Shown here: positions 49,572 to 60,605 of the stretch, piece after piece | Layout: each line of letters begins with the position of its first letter | How positions within the stretch are numbered: the stretch's first letter is position 1 | Assembly: GCA_902805475.1 (NCBI GenBank) | Contig: CADCSX010000003.1 | Span: forward strand, 3,162,001 to 3,226,000 | DNA from: Entonaema liquescens | Lineage: Eukaryota; Ascomycota; Sordariomycetes; Xylariales; Xylariaceae | Reading direction: 5' to 3' | DNA: 64,000 nt | Notes under the pieces: generated by a model | Databases searched by the model: none | What the model was told of the DNA's origin: nothing | The model's input: only the letters and a program-made list of their open reading frames with translations | Program-made: the position numbers and the translations under genes

Positions 49572-52045
49572 CAGGGTGAGGGTAAGCTTATATCGCTTAC
49601 TTCCGTATTAATGAATTGTTTATGAATTGTCTGTAGTCGTTTGGGAAGCGTGTTCGGAGATAGAGTGTAAGTTGGTTATGATTTGTTGACAGAGTTTTAC
49701 AAAAAAAAAAAAAGAAAAAAAAAAGGGGAGAGAGATTCAGTTCCAAGCAGTCAGTCTTAAATATAAACAAGTTGACTTAAGCAGACGTAAATGAGGGAGA
49801 CATACCTCTTAGTTGCCTAGGTACCACCACGTACGCGTATTATTTTCATAACACTACCTAAACTTACTAAAAGCTCGGACTATAAGCGGGACAATAGGTC
49901 GCGATAGTGTTAAATCGTTATTACCTCTATGCATTGTTGGTTTGGTAACGAGAGTCTGGGAACCACTAGGCCCTTATAGTTGGGTACTTATGATATTTAT
50001 CACCTTAGGTATCCCTTAGGGTGGTTTTTATTCTAGCTTGGTTATGTGTCAAGATGGCATGAGCCATAATCAAAGCATAGCTTATTTTTACAAACAGCCC
50101 TAAGGCTCATGCTTCTTTGCCCAAGTTCGAATTAAATAGTACCTAATGCTGCCTAGGAGGCACCTAGGTACCTAATTGTAAGGACTGATTATGAATTGAA
50201 GTTGAGTAGTATTGAATGAAAGAAGCTATGAGTTTATAATCAACAAAGTTAAGTACCTAGGTAGTTACAGTCAGTAACCTAGCTATAGATAAGACAAGGT
50301 GAGCTTATCCTATCTTATCTTATCTAAACATTTATCTTAGATCATAGCATCCGCCCCTCGAAGACAACAACATCCTCACTACTAAGTGAACATACTAGGC
50401 TATCTAGTGGGAAGTAATGCATTGGCTTCTTTGGAACCCTGGCGGTGATTATTTCTGTTAAAGTTCTCGAAGACCTAATTTGCATATATTTCGGGCGTTG
50501 CTGATATTGTCTTGTAGCTATGCTTTCTGCAAAGAATATTAAAGGCCGTGGCTGGAAGCTTGTCTCGGATGCCGGACAACAAGACAAATCTATGCAGCCC
50601 CCTCCAAAAAAGGTTGCTACAACCAATAAGTATAGTTCAGATCGGCTAGTAGAGCTAGGTAGATATAAATGATAATTAAATTGTATTGAATACCTGGGTA
50701 CTTTAGGTGCCTAAGGCAGGACGATACTTGAAATGCACGCAAATATCATGGCCTTCAGGTTTATATTTATTTTTTAGATGGCAACGATGAGCCTTTCACG
50801 GGTAAGGTCCTAGGCAAATTTACTTTAGAGACAATAGTTTTTACGCCGGTAACTCAAGCTTTGTTCCTTCTTTAGGTGGTCTCGGTTGTGCGGGTTAAAC
50901 CTAACGGCGAAAGCGCCCGCTACGACATGCCTACCCGTCAGCTGTTAAAGGGAGTTGAAATGGAACTAGCTTAGAGTAAGACTTAGCGAAGTCCTAGAAT
51001 ATGACCTAGTACGCGAAGCATCAACCTGGAATCTAGGTATACGAAGTGCGTCTAAGGATACTCCAGACAGACGTTTAGATGATGTAACGGCAACACACAG
51101 GAACCACGATAGTATCCTGGGGGGTATAGTAGCACAATGCTTAGATGCGCTCCAGGTGACCTAGAGGATCTGAGTAAGACCATCTAGACCTCAGCCTTAG
51201 ATCACGATCCGATTCTCAGGGCTGAGCGCCATGACAATGTAGGCAATTAATAAAGCTGCAATGCTGGTATGACCATCATCGTACTTGGACCCATAGGATG
51301 TGGTGCTGGCGTATACTTTAGCGTAGCCCTGTTCCGAAAACCTTTGATTAAAATTATGATTGGTGAAGATCACTCATTGAACTGCGCCGTCTTGTGCTAC
51401 CACCCCTCTTTCGGTTGTATTAATCGAAGCCTAAGTAAGCCTCTCATTTCATATTATAAGAAGTACCTACGTGGGTGGGTAGCTTCATAGTAGGTGCAAT
51501 AGCCACTATCACATCAGCATCACTTCTTAACTTTTCACATGTTCTTCTATGGCTTTGCAATATAGTTGACATGATATGAATTTGGGAAAACTACCTAGAG
51601 AGCAATGGTAGAAGTATCAAGAGTTTAGCAATCTATTACCAAACGAATTGATGTTGTGTATATGTGATATGACTCAGTACAACGTGTGAATAGGGGTAAA
51701 AGGGGGATACACAAACGTAATATAAGCCCTTGTATTAGAACCTTTACCATGTCAGGCTGCAGTGAGGCTTGGACTAGTATATACCCAGCATACATCATTG
51801 CTAGGTAGACATAAAGGAGGGGTCCGATCTTTTCTCATCTGACTTTGGTCTTCCATAGGCTACCTACCTACCTATGCATTGTCAAGTATTACTCCTTCAA
51901 TAGAGTGGTCGACCAACTAATCCCGACCTAGTTGGAATATAAATAAGGGGATCTCCCTACCCTTTGACCATACTACTTCCACGAGAGTTCAAAATCTAAT
52001 TCGCTGGATTTTACCACCGCCTCTGTCTTTATAACTTAGACTAAG
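49572..52045. other. 2.5-kb gene-poor spacer
   Basis: Contains an A-run at about 49699-49723, CCTAGG/GGTACC clusters near 50155-50175, and a TATC-type microsatellite near 50305-50340. I find no supportable gene. The right end carries the tyrosinase promoter. Confidence 0.5.
51938..51945 (+). promoter_or_regulatory. TATA box of the tyrosinase gene
   Basis: TATAAATA lies about 108 bases before the tyrosinase ATG at 52046 and is followed, about 30-40 bases on, by CATACTACTTCC, a plausible transcription start region. Confidence 0.55.
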
Positions 52046-54347
52046 ATGGGAACATATGCAATCACTGGCATCAAGGCCGGTGTCACAGCTGACACAGTGC
52101 CACTACGCCTAGAGGTAGATAGTTGGTACCCAGGGCAAACTAAAGAGCACCTACTCCAAAACAGCCTGTTTCTCTGGGCTCTACGCTTCTTCGAGGACAG
52201 GGATCCTGGGGAGAAGCTCTCATATTTTAAAATAGCTGGTGAGCAACGCTCTTATACCCAACTACCTTCTAGTCCAACTGCCGGGGACTAAAATCTGTCC
52301 TTTATAGGTATTCATGGCTCACCCTATGAGCCGTGGGATGAGGATACGAAGCCGAAGACCGAAAATGAAGGCTACTGCACCCATGATAGCCTTCTCTTTC
52401 CTTGCTGGCATCGACCATATTTGCTTCTATTTGAGGTATATAAAATAGCTCTTTCTCACGAGAACATTCATTTAACTAATCCCGACACAGCAAGTTCTCT
52501 ATGAGATTATGGAGAAGGAAGTGATCGAAAAGCTTCCAGAGAACAGTCGAAAGGTTTGGCGTGACGCAGCTGCTACCTTCCGATTGCCTTACTGGGATTG
52601 GGCGGAAAAAAAGGAGCGAGGCGGCACGGTTGTCTACGATGTCCCGACAATCGCCAAGGCACCTAAAATAGAAGTGCTTGACTTGAAAGATGGTACCACA
52701 GTGGTCAAAATTGATAACCCAATGTATAAGTTCAGCATGCCAGGCGGAGTGGCAATGGGATCCTATCAAGTTGTAGACGTAAATACTGGGACAAACGATA
52801 ATCCTGGACCTGCAATTCCGGTAAGCAACTCTTCACTCCGGGTTTAAACATACGCGACACTAATCATCCGGTTCACAGTTCTCCAAATCCGTAGGTACCA
52901 GCAGATGGGCACCTTTTGAACCTGAGTCGTCCAACGTCTCCGCCGAGTGGGTGAATGGAACAGTTAATAACGAAATGGTGGCCGAAGCGCTCAATGACCA
53001 TAATTGGTATAAAGGGGAAAACGTACCACTAGCTGAGATGACATACCGTCTTTTCTTACCCAAATACATTACCTCGTTTTCCCAGTTCGCTACCACAAAA
53101 TGGAGCAAGGTTCACGACCCAGCATCATACTTGAACCTGGAGTTTGTTCACAACAACGTCCATAATTGGACCGGTGGTACGGACAAATACACTGGGCATA
53201 TGACGGAAGTTCCAGTTGCCGCTTTCGACCCTATCTTTTATATGCATCATTGGTAACATTCCTAACCCATCCTTCCTGGACTTGAAACTGATACATCTTC
53301 ATATAGCAACGTTGACCGACAATTCGCTATCTGGCAAGCCCTCAACGTGGATAACAAGAGCAACTGGTTTGAGAATAAGGATGAGCAACTGCCCGATGAT
53401 GGTACTTGGTCAATCGAGGAAGGCGAAATTGACACTCCGAAGACTCCACTTACTCCTTTTCACAAGGACACGAAAGCAACCTATTTCACGTCCGATGATA
53501 TTAGAGATTGGATGAAGTGGGGTTACTCTTACCCAGAGCTCCAGCCTTGGCTCCCTAAGTATAAGCAAGATGGAACATTCAGCAAGGAGCTCTATATCAA
53601 GGACATTCAAGATCAACTGAAGAAGCTCTACAGCTCTCCTGATGTGGAGCAAGCTCCCGCCGACGTCATCATCAACGTTGAGTATAAGAGGTAAGTCTTG
53701 TTCGCCGCAATAAACTATAAAAGCTGGATCCAGTATCGTGTTGACAAGTCTCTAGGTTTGCCTTGGATGGTATCCCGTATACCGTATACTTCTTCATCGG
53801 TGACGAGAAAGATCTTGATCGATATAAAGAACCGATTTATACCCATCCTAGCCTTGTCGGTTATGTATACACGTTCACCAACCCGGCGTATGACAATCCA
53901 AATACGCCAGGGTGTGCGAAGTGCAGGGTTAAATCCACTAAGGACACAAAGTCGACGGCCCAGATACCAATAACCGCTGCGCTTCTTTCCCGCGTAAAGT
54001 CCACGGAAGATATCGCCACGGCAGCTGATATTCGTAAACTGCCGTCGCTCACGGACCCTGACCATGTGTCAAGTCACCTAGAAAAGAATCTCCATTGGAA
54101 AGTCAAAGTGGTATGTCTGATCAACTTTCATTATTTCTCTCCAACCCTCTAGTAAGGGTTTAAGTACTAGATACCATTCTGATCTGCATCTTAGCATGGC
54201 TATGACGTTCCGATCCCAAATGATGACCCCTTTGTCAAAGTCTCGGTCTACCATCGCAATATGGATTCAACCCACAGGTTCAGAGGCGGCGGTTACTCTC
54301 ACCTTAAACATGCAACTCGAGGGAAAGCTGGAGGTGTTTGGGCTTGA
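52046..54347 (+). CDS. Tyrosinase, seven exons
   Basis: Type-3 copper enzyme that oxidises mono- and diphenols to quinones, for melanin or other pigments. Exons: 52046-52238, 52308-52435, 52491-52820, 52879-53252, 53307-53690, 53756-54110, 54195-54347; 638 residues, all joins in frame. CuA ligands are His67, His90 and His99, with Cys88 of GYCTH placed for the usual Cys-His thioether. CuB ligands are His308 and His312 (HNNVHNW) and His341 in DPIFYMHHCNVDR, which matches the second tyrosinase signature. The C-terminal 230 residues are the lid-like domain of fungal tyrosinases, including IPYTVYFFIGDE and ending near YDVPIPNDDPFVKVSVYH. There is no signal peptide, as usual for cytosolic fungal tyrosinases kept latent by this domain. 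The catalytic set looks complete. A TATA box lies at 51938. Confidence 0.94.
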
Positions 54348-54838
54348 TTAAGGGTCGATATCTCTAAGTCAGTAGATTCTGAAGGCAATGAGTGGTAGCG
54401 TCGTGGAGATGAGATTTCTGTTTAGGCAATAAGGAATGGGTTTTACGTGTGAGCTAATGGAGCTTTATTGGCTCTTGAAAACTATACGTTCATTATCTTA
54501 GTTCCTAAACCACACATCAGTTACTTGTCTGACATATCGAGATTTTGACCAAGCACTTTGCTCTTAACATCAACGTCTTGCTCGTTTGTGCCACTGTTAG
54601 AAAACAGTAGAAGCCGGTCTAGAATAGGAATAGACCTGGAAGACTCCAGTATAGAAGGGGCATGCAGCACGATCGATAGAGAGTGGGATGGCAGGCTTTA
54701 ATACCCTACTTTCACTACACGGCTACTATACACCAGCTTCGTTGCTTTTTCTAGCATTTACTCTACATTTGACATACATGAAGGGCTTTCTCTGACAGCT
54801 ACTGTCAGGAGAAAAAGGGGACTAGTACGAAATAGGCA
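54348..54838. other. Spacer with repeat fragment
   Basis: About 490 bases between the tyrosinase stop and the foldback element. At 54721-54802 it resembles the dispersed repeat at 47.9 kb (GCATTTACTCTAC and TTTCTCTGACAG blocks). No gene. Confidence 0.45.
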
Positions 54839-55975
54839 TACCATCCTCCACGTACCAATTAGACAAACCCACATTGGCCGACCTTTTTCTCACTAAAATT
54901 TACTAACTTCACTAATACACGTTTTACCCAATTTAAAAGCTAAAAATACAATATTATATAAATTTATAATTTCGAACTTAATTTAATTATAAATAGTAAT
55001 TTTATATTTTTTTAATATTTATTCGTAAACATATAAAATAATAAAATATAATAAATTAAATAATTTTTAAAATATATATATATATAAATTTAATTACGTA
55101 ATAATAAAAATAATTTAAAATATAATTATATATTAAAATAATTTATATTTAATTATAATAAAAAATATAAAATTTTATAATAGATTTAATTTATAAAATA
55201 TATTATATTATATATATAAATAAAATTATATTTAAAATTTAATTTAAATAAAATAAAAATAAAATAAAAATTTAAAAAAAAAATATATTATAATAAAAAC
55301 TTTTATTTTAATTAAAAATAATATTAAATTTAAAATTTTAAAAATATTATTTAATATATTTTTTATAATTTTTTATTTATAATTATAATATAAAATATAT
55401 AAAAAAATTTAAATTAAATATAAATATAAAAATTTTTAATTTTTAATTTTTAATATATTATAATATAATATATTTTAATATTATTATAAAAAATAATTTA
55501 TATATATATATAATTTTTTTATTTTTTAAATAATTATATATAATAAATTATTTTATTTTTAATATTACTTTTTTAAAAAATTATAAAAAATTAAATTTTT
55601 ATTATAATATATTTTTTTTAAAACTTTTATTTTATTTTTATTTTATTTAAATTAAATTTATTATAAAATTTTATATTTTTTATTATAATTAAATATAAAT
55701 TATTTTTATTATTACGTAATTAAATTTATATATATATAAATTTTAAAAATTATTTAATTTATTATATTTTATTATTTTATATTTTTATAAATAAAAATCG
55801 AAAAAATATAAAAACTATTTAATTATATTATTTAACCTCGAAAATACATAATAAATCAAATCCGGATTTTATAACTAATTTATTTAATTTTAAATAAAGT
55901 TTTAAAATATATAAGTTTTGGTGGAAAAAAGGTTGGCTAAGGTGGGTTTGTCTAATTGGTAGGTGGCGGATGGTA
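54839..55975. mobile_element. Foldback (MITE-like) element with A/T-only interior
   Basis: The ends are inverted repeats. TACCATCC at 54839 is mirrored by GGATGGTA ending at 55975, and ACCAATTAGACAAACCCAC at 54854-54872 is mirrored exactly at the other end. About 44 of the first 50 bases agree between the arms. After a stretch where they diverge, the inverted match resumes inside: the block ATTACGTAAT with its flanks occurs near 55090 and again, inverted, near 55715, and matching continues to about 55320 and 55570. The whole element of 1137 bp is therefore nearly a palindrome. The interior of about 850 bases has only a handful of G or C. TA at both ends fits a TA target duplication as in Tc1/mariner elements. 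No transposase, so it would be non-autonomous. Confidence 0.75.
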
Positions 55976-56531
55976 GTTCAAATGATATATCAAGGGCGCT
56001 CCGCGACCTAGCTGCTGCTTCTTGCATTCGCTCTACGTATGGCTTCACTCTAGGGCACACTTATAACAGCTATAGGAACGCATGGGCCGACTTTTAATTA
56101 GGAATAACGTTGCATGCAAACTTCACTTTTGGTAGTATCTGCATTCATATCATAAAGAATGGTACGATACTAAAGGCAACTGACAGGGTAATAAGCTCAC
56201 AATCTAGGGAGTATTCTATGAGGTAAGTAGTCTAGGTATGAAATCAGGTACTCATACCGCTCGAGCACAGCTATGAGGCGCTTACACTAACATACTGAAT
56301 TACAAACACCTTGAACTGTAATCAAGGGAATCTTCTGGGAAACTTAATCTTCTAGGGAGCACAAATCATTCCCGGTACCTAGCAAACCTAAGCACCACCC
56401 TCGGGTTTTTTCTGAGATCTTCTTGAACCAGGCATTCTTCCAATTTCTCAGCTTCTCACCTGTAGTTGCTATGTACCAAAGGTGCTGTCCGTTATTAATG
56501 ACTGATTTTCCGCCCCTCTCCCTCTCCTGAA
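55976..56531. other. Spacer right of the foldback element
   Basis: It opens with the second clear copy of the dispersed repeat (55982-56056: GGGCGCTCCGCG, GCTGCTGCTTCTTGCATTCG, CTCTACGTATGGCTTCACTC). The rest should contain the 3' UTR of the AAA gene. No gene. Confidence 0.5.
55982..56056. repeat. Dispersed repeat, copy 2
   Basis: It shares the blocks of the copy at 47828-47980 in the same order and orientation but lacks about 75 internal bases. The hairpin is degraded to GGGCGC/GCGACC. It begins seven bases after the foldback element ends. Confidence 0.55.
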
Positions 56532-59500
56532 TTATCGCGCCCCACCCCCCTTAATCCGTTGACGAAGCATGTCTTTCAAGAATCCAATAAGATCACTTGT
56601 AGAAATTCTGAATTTTGATTGAGTTGATCCTTCGCCCTCCTTCTCTTTTTCCTCCATCTTGGTATTCTTCGTCTCGTGTTCCTTCTCCGACTCTGGCAAA
56701 ACATCTACGTCCCTGTAAACATGGGCTGTAATCGTATCAGCCAGTGTTTTGACATCTCGACCATTCGACCACCCCGCTGTCATCCCAAGCTTATAAAACA
56801 GTCGCAGAACTGTCTCCCTATCCTCGATGCTAGGTGGTACGTCGTCTTGGACCTCAATGTCATCCTTCCCAATCAAATTGAATAAATGTTCTCGGCAGCG
56901 CATGTGATTCATCGGCGGAAACAGGATCTCGGTTGGAAACCTGCCTCGTAATCCTGCATTGGCCTCCATGAGTTCTTCCATGTCCTGGTTATACCCAGCG
57001 AGCACAATGATCATCTTTCGTAGATAGCGGGGCTTCGTCATACAGCTGACAATCTCGCCAACCGACTCACTCTCGTAAGATTTAAAAGACGAGCTGCGTG
57101 GTCCTCCTAACCGGTATGCCTCGTCAATAAATAGGACTTTCCCTAGAGCGCGCTCGAACAGATCAATAACTTTTGGAGCGCTTTGTCCCATGAATTGTCC
57201 GACTAGGTCGCTAGCTGAGCATTCAATTACCTCACTTGTCGATAGAAAACCCATGTCGTAAAAGATCTGACCGACAATACGGGCTGTGTGGGTCTTACCG
57301 GTTCCAGGAGGGCCTTTGAATATGTAGGCAAAGGGCACATGTTCTCTTGGATCTTTGCTTCTACGTCGCATGTTTGCTGCCATGCGTTGATATCCCTGAA
57401 ATTTGTCGATGATCCCTTCAAAGCCAATTAACCCTTCAAAGAGCTTCTGGCACTTCTCGCTTGCGAGTGTTCCTCGATCCCATTCTGGATCAAAATCTTC
57501 CCGTTCTAAGATGATAGCACAGTCGCTCTCTTCATCACTGGGTCTTGTCTTGTTGGTGGAAATCTCTGCCAGATCGGCGGTCCTTCTCTCCTTAGTTCGT
57601 TTAAACCTCTCCCGAAACCGAGCCTTCGCCTGGTTTAGAAGGTTATCAACATCGCCCCCATTCCCAAAGTTTGGTCTATCCCTCGCTCGCCGAAGTACTT
57701 CAGAAGCAACTTCCATGGCCGCATTGCTAGTCTGAATATCCTCCTGGCTCATCTTGAAACGGAGGATTTCGGTTAGTTGTTTGTCGTCGTAATCATGGAA
57801 TCGGAAGGCTTCTTCCAGCGGGAATCGGCGTCGGAGTCCAGGGTTAGTCTTTCGAAACATTTCCTCCATCATATCTGGGTATCCAATGAGAATAACACAT
57901 CTATCATCCCCTGGACGGTTATGAATTCTTGATACCAATATGTCGATACAGCCTAGCCGAGATATATGTGAAAGTTGCGAGCCCTCCCCAATCCTACTCC
58001 CATGATAGAACATATGGGCATCGTCGATAATTAGGACTTTACCCATAGTTGAATCCAAGATTTGTCTTGTCTTGCTTTCAGACTCGCCCGAGTAGTGACC
58101 TATAAAGTCCCCAGGGGTCTTTAAGACAATTTCTTTAGTCGAAAGAAGTCCCATATCCGCTAGGATCTGGCCGTACAGTTTCGCCACAGTTGTCTTGCCT
58201 GTACCAGATGGACCGAGAAAACACGGTTCAGCGATGTTTGTAACGGTTCTTTTCCTGGAGCTCTCTCGCGTAATTCGAATCCGCGCGGTCCACAAGCGAT
58301 TCGATCGCTTGTTTGACGTCTTCCAAACCCATCATTTTCTCGAGATCTTTCCAGGCTTCGCTATAGGATCGAACGTCTGCGGGTCTTGGGCCAATGATGT
58401 CTTTCATCGTAAGTAATTGCAGATTTCTTCGCTGCCACCCGTTATTGTTGATCGTATCGGGACTTCCACCTCTCACGACCGTGCCGTCCACATGCTCGGC
58501 TACTAGGTGGGACTCTGCATTGATAGCATGCCAACTGGGTCTAGCAACCGGCGGTTTATCAGTTAATTTGAAAGCACTAGACGTAGCCATAACCTCTGTT
58601 TCTTTTACAAGGCGGACAGCCTGTCGGTCAAGTATATTCTTAAGCTCCAAGGTCAAGTCGTGAACATTGCCGAACCCTGGCAGCGTTCGGTTTCTACCTA
58701 CTCGTCTGGCTGCAACCCTCGTGTACGGCTCGTTAACGCCACCATCGACCACGAACGAGTTTTGGTGAATGAGGCGGCGAAGAATCAGATGGAGTTCATC
58801 GTCACTATAATCTTTGATATTGAATCTACGCCAAAACTGCCAGCGACCGTGGGGCCAGCTTTCGAGCAGTTGCGTAGAGCCGTCGACATCACCAGCTAGG
58901 ATAACCACCAAATGACCCGCGCGCTTCTGCCTTTCAGCCATAAGAAAAGAGAAAACCAAGGGTGGGATACGATCCAAATTATCAATAAAGAGGACCTATT
59001 TCTTGTTAGTTTCCGCTTGGCTTAGAATGAGTTTATTCGACATACACCAGGCCCGCAATAAGGCCTTTTGAAAAGGTCCATGATAGTTGACAAGTCTTGT
59101 AATAGAAACCCGGAAAATGAATAGAAGGGTATATTCGTCTCGTGGCTATGGTTACGATCGGGCGTCCACACACCACATTCTTCGAGGAAATCTTGGTAGA
59201 GCGTTGCCAACATTCTTTTCCCTGTACAGACTGTCAGTATCCAAGATAGCTGTATCAGTCACTTGAGCATATACGCGAGTATGCTATGTTAGTGATAAAT
59301 GCTATTTAACATATCGAGGATTGTTAGAAGCTTTTTGGGAAGAATTAGGACCTCTTACCTGTCCCTGGGTTACCTAGAAGGACTAGGTTGAGGTCTTGCT
59401 GCCTCAGTTGGCGCCCTCGTTGTTGTGCCGCTTCAATGGTAGCCTTGATCGTGAGAAATCCCATTTTAATCTCTTCAAGTCCCACCAGAGTCATAAGATA

Positions 59501-60027
59501 ATCAAGGGCGCCGTTCTTGTGTACAAGGTATTTCTTCTGTCGTTTCCACATGGCCGCAGCTGGAGGGTCCCCTCCCGAGTAGGGCACATTCTCAGGTATC
59601 TGTAGGGGCAGGGGGTGCGTAGTGTCCGAGTAAATATTATTGGAGCTAGAATCGAAACGATTTGGAGCCATATGGTACATATAGGCCTCGGGTGGGCTAT
59701 ACCTAGATGGCTGGCCCCTTTCTCTAGAGGCGTCATCGACCTCCTTGGAGGTGTTATCGTTCTCTTTAGACTTAGATGACCTAGCGAATGTGTGAACCAA
59801 GTTGTCATTTAGATATAGAATGCTAGCTAGATGTCATACCTAGACGCACTGAAACCATCTGTTGCCCGGGGAGCTAGATCGCGGACCCATGGACCAAGGG
59901 CGCTATCCGCCGCTGATCGTGATAGAGAAGTTTCTGCCACGACATAATTTCTATTCCGGTGAAAATTCGCCTCCGGGGTTAACGGCACAGGATCAATGCC
60001 AATTCTAGAATGAGGTGGTGCCGACAT
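56532..60027 (-). CDS. Triple CbxX/CfxQ-type AAA+ ATPase; frame broken twice as sequenced
   Basis: Exons: 60027-59840, 59780-59359, 59221-59046, 58995-56532; about 1080 residues if the two shifts are ignored. The first 160 residues are disordered. AAA1 (about 165-440) has GNPGTGKR where Thr/Ser should follow Lys, and LFIDN instead of Asp-Glu, so it is probably inactive. AAA2 (about 490-740) has GPSGTGKTT, LIIDDAH and NPGLRRRFP. AAA3 (about 780-1040) is canonical: GPPGTGKT near residue 824, VLFIDEAYRLGG and NAGLRGRFP. In exon 4 the frame changes near 58248-58253 and again near 58218-58221, just before the AAA2 Walker A motif; two missing bases in homopolymer runs would explain both. Related fungal proteins have several CbxX-type AAA modules and unknown roles. 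It may be a pseudogene or a sequence error. Confidence 0.8.
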
Positions 60028-60605
60028 TTCCTGCGTTGATGGGATTTTGCCTGAAGGAGAGGAACCAGTTTCTTCTGGTAGGTAGCAAAGACGTTGCTAT
60101 CACAAGGCCTCGATCTCAACTCAGTCAAGCAGTTGTATCAATCACATGCACTGATGTATGATAAAACGGGAAAGATTCAGAGCTACTAAATGTTTTGATA
60201 ACTTAGTATTTGAGTAATGCACTCGATGTTGAGGGTGAATCCGGTATATTTTATAACGCGGAGCCGCATACTATCTACCTAGGTACCCTATTCCTTGCGA
60301 GCCTCGTCGCTGATTCTGCCAACTTCTAGGTAGACAACGTGTTACAGATTGAGGCGTGCAATGTTCAGGATATGGAGGGGTGTATTGATAATGACCGGTT
60401 GGGCGGCTATGTTTCGGTGGTATGGCCGACATGCATAGCCAGCTATAACGGGTTTTTACACCGGTTGCTTTTTACACATTTTATTCCTTTTGGTGTGAAA
60501 GTAATTAAAAAGTCCCAAAGATACTGGACCAGTAGACTTCAGCCCCAACCATCCTTCATCCAATTCTATATGGGTACGACCTCTGTACCTAGGTAGAGAT
60601 CAACG
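60028..60605. other. Spacer between two same-strand genes
   Basis: About 580 bases with the AAA promoter and the 3' end of the next gene. No further gene supported. Confidence 0.55.

Noticed and set aside
54940..55860. A/T-only DNA as a mitochondrial insertion or a centromere fragment
   Set aside because: The near-perfect inverted symmetry and matched normal-composition ends argue for a foldback element; no mitochondrial coding frame is visible.
54940..55860. Repeat-induced point mutation as the sole cause of the A/T content
   Set aside because: That process usually leaves far more G and C, and the ends of the same repeat are not mutated.
58195..58295. An extra intron to explain the AAA frame change
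   Set aside because: There is no donor/acceptor pair that keeps the Walker A motif, and all three frames carry family-like residues in sequence.
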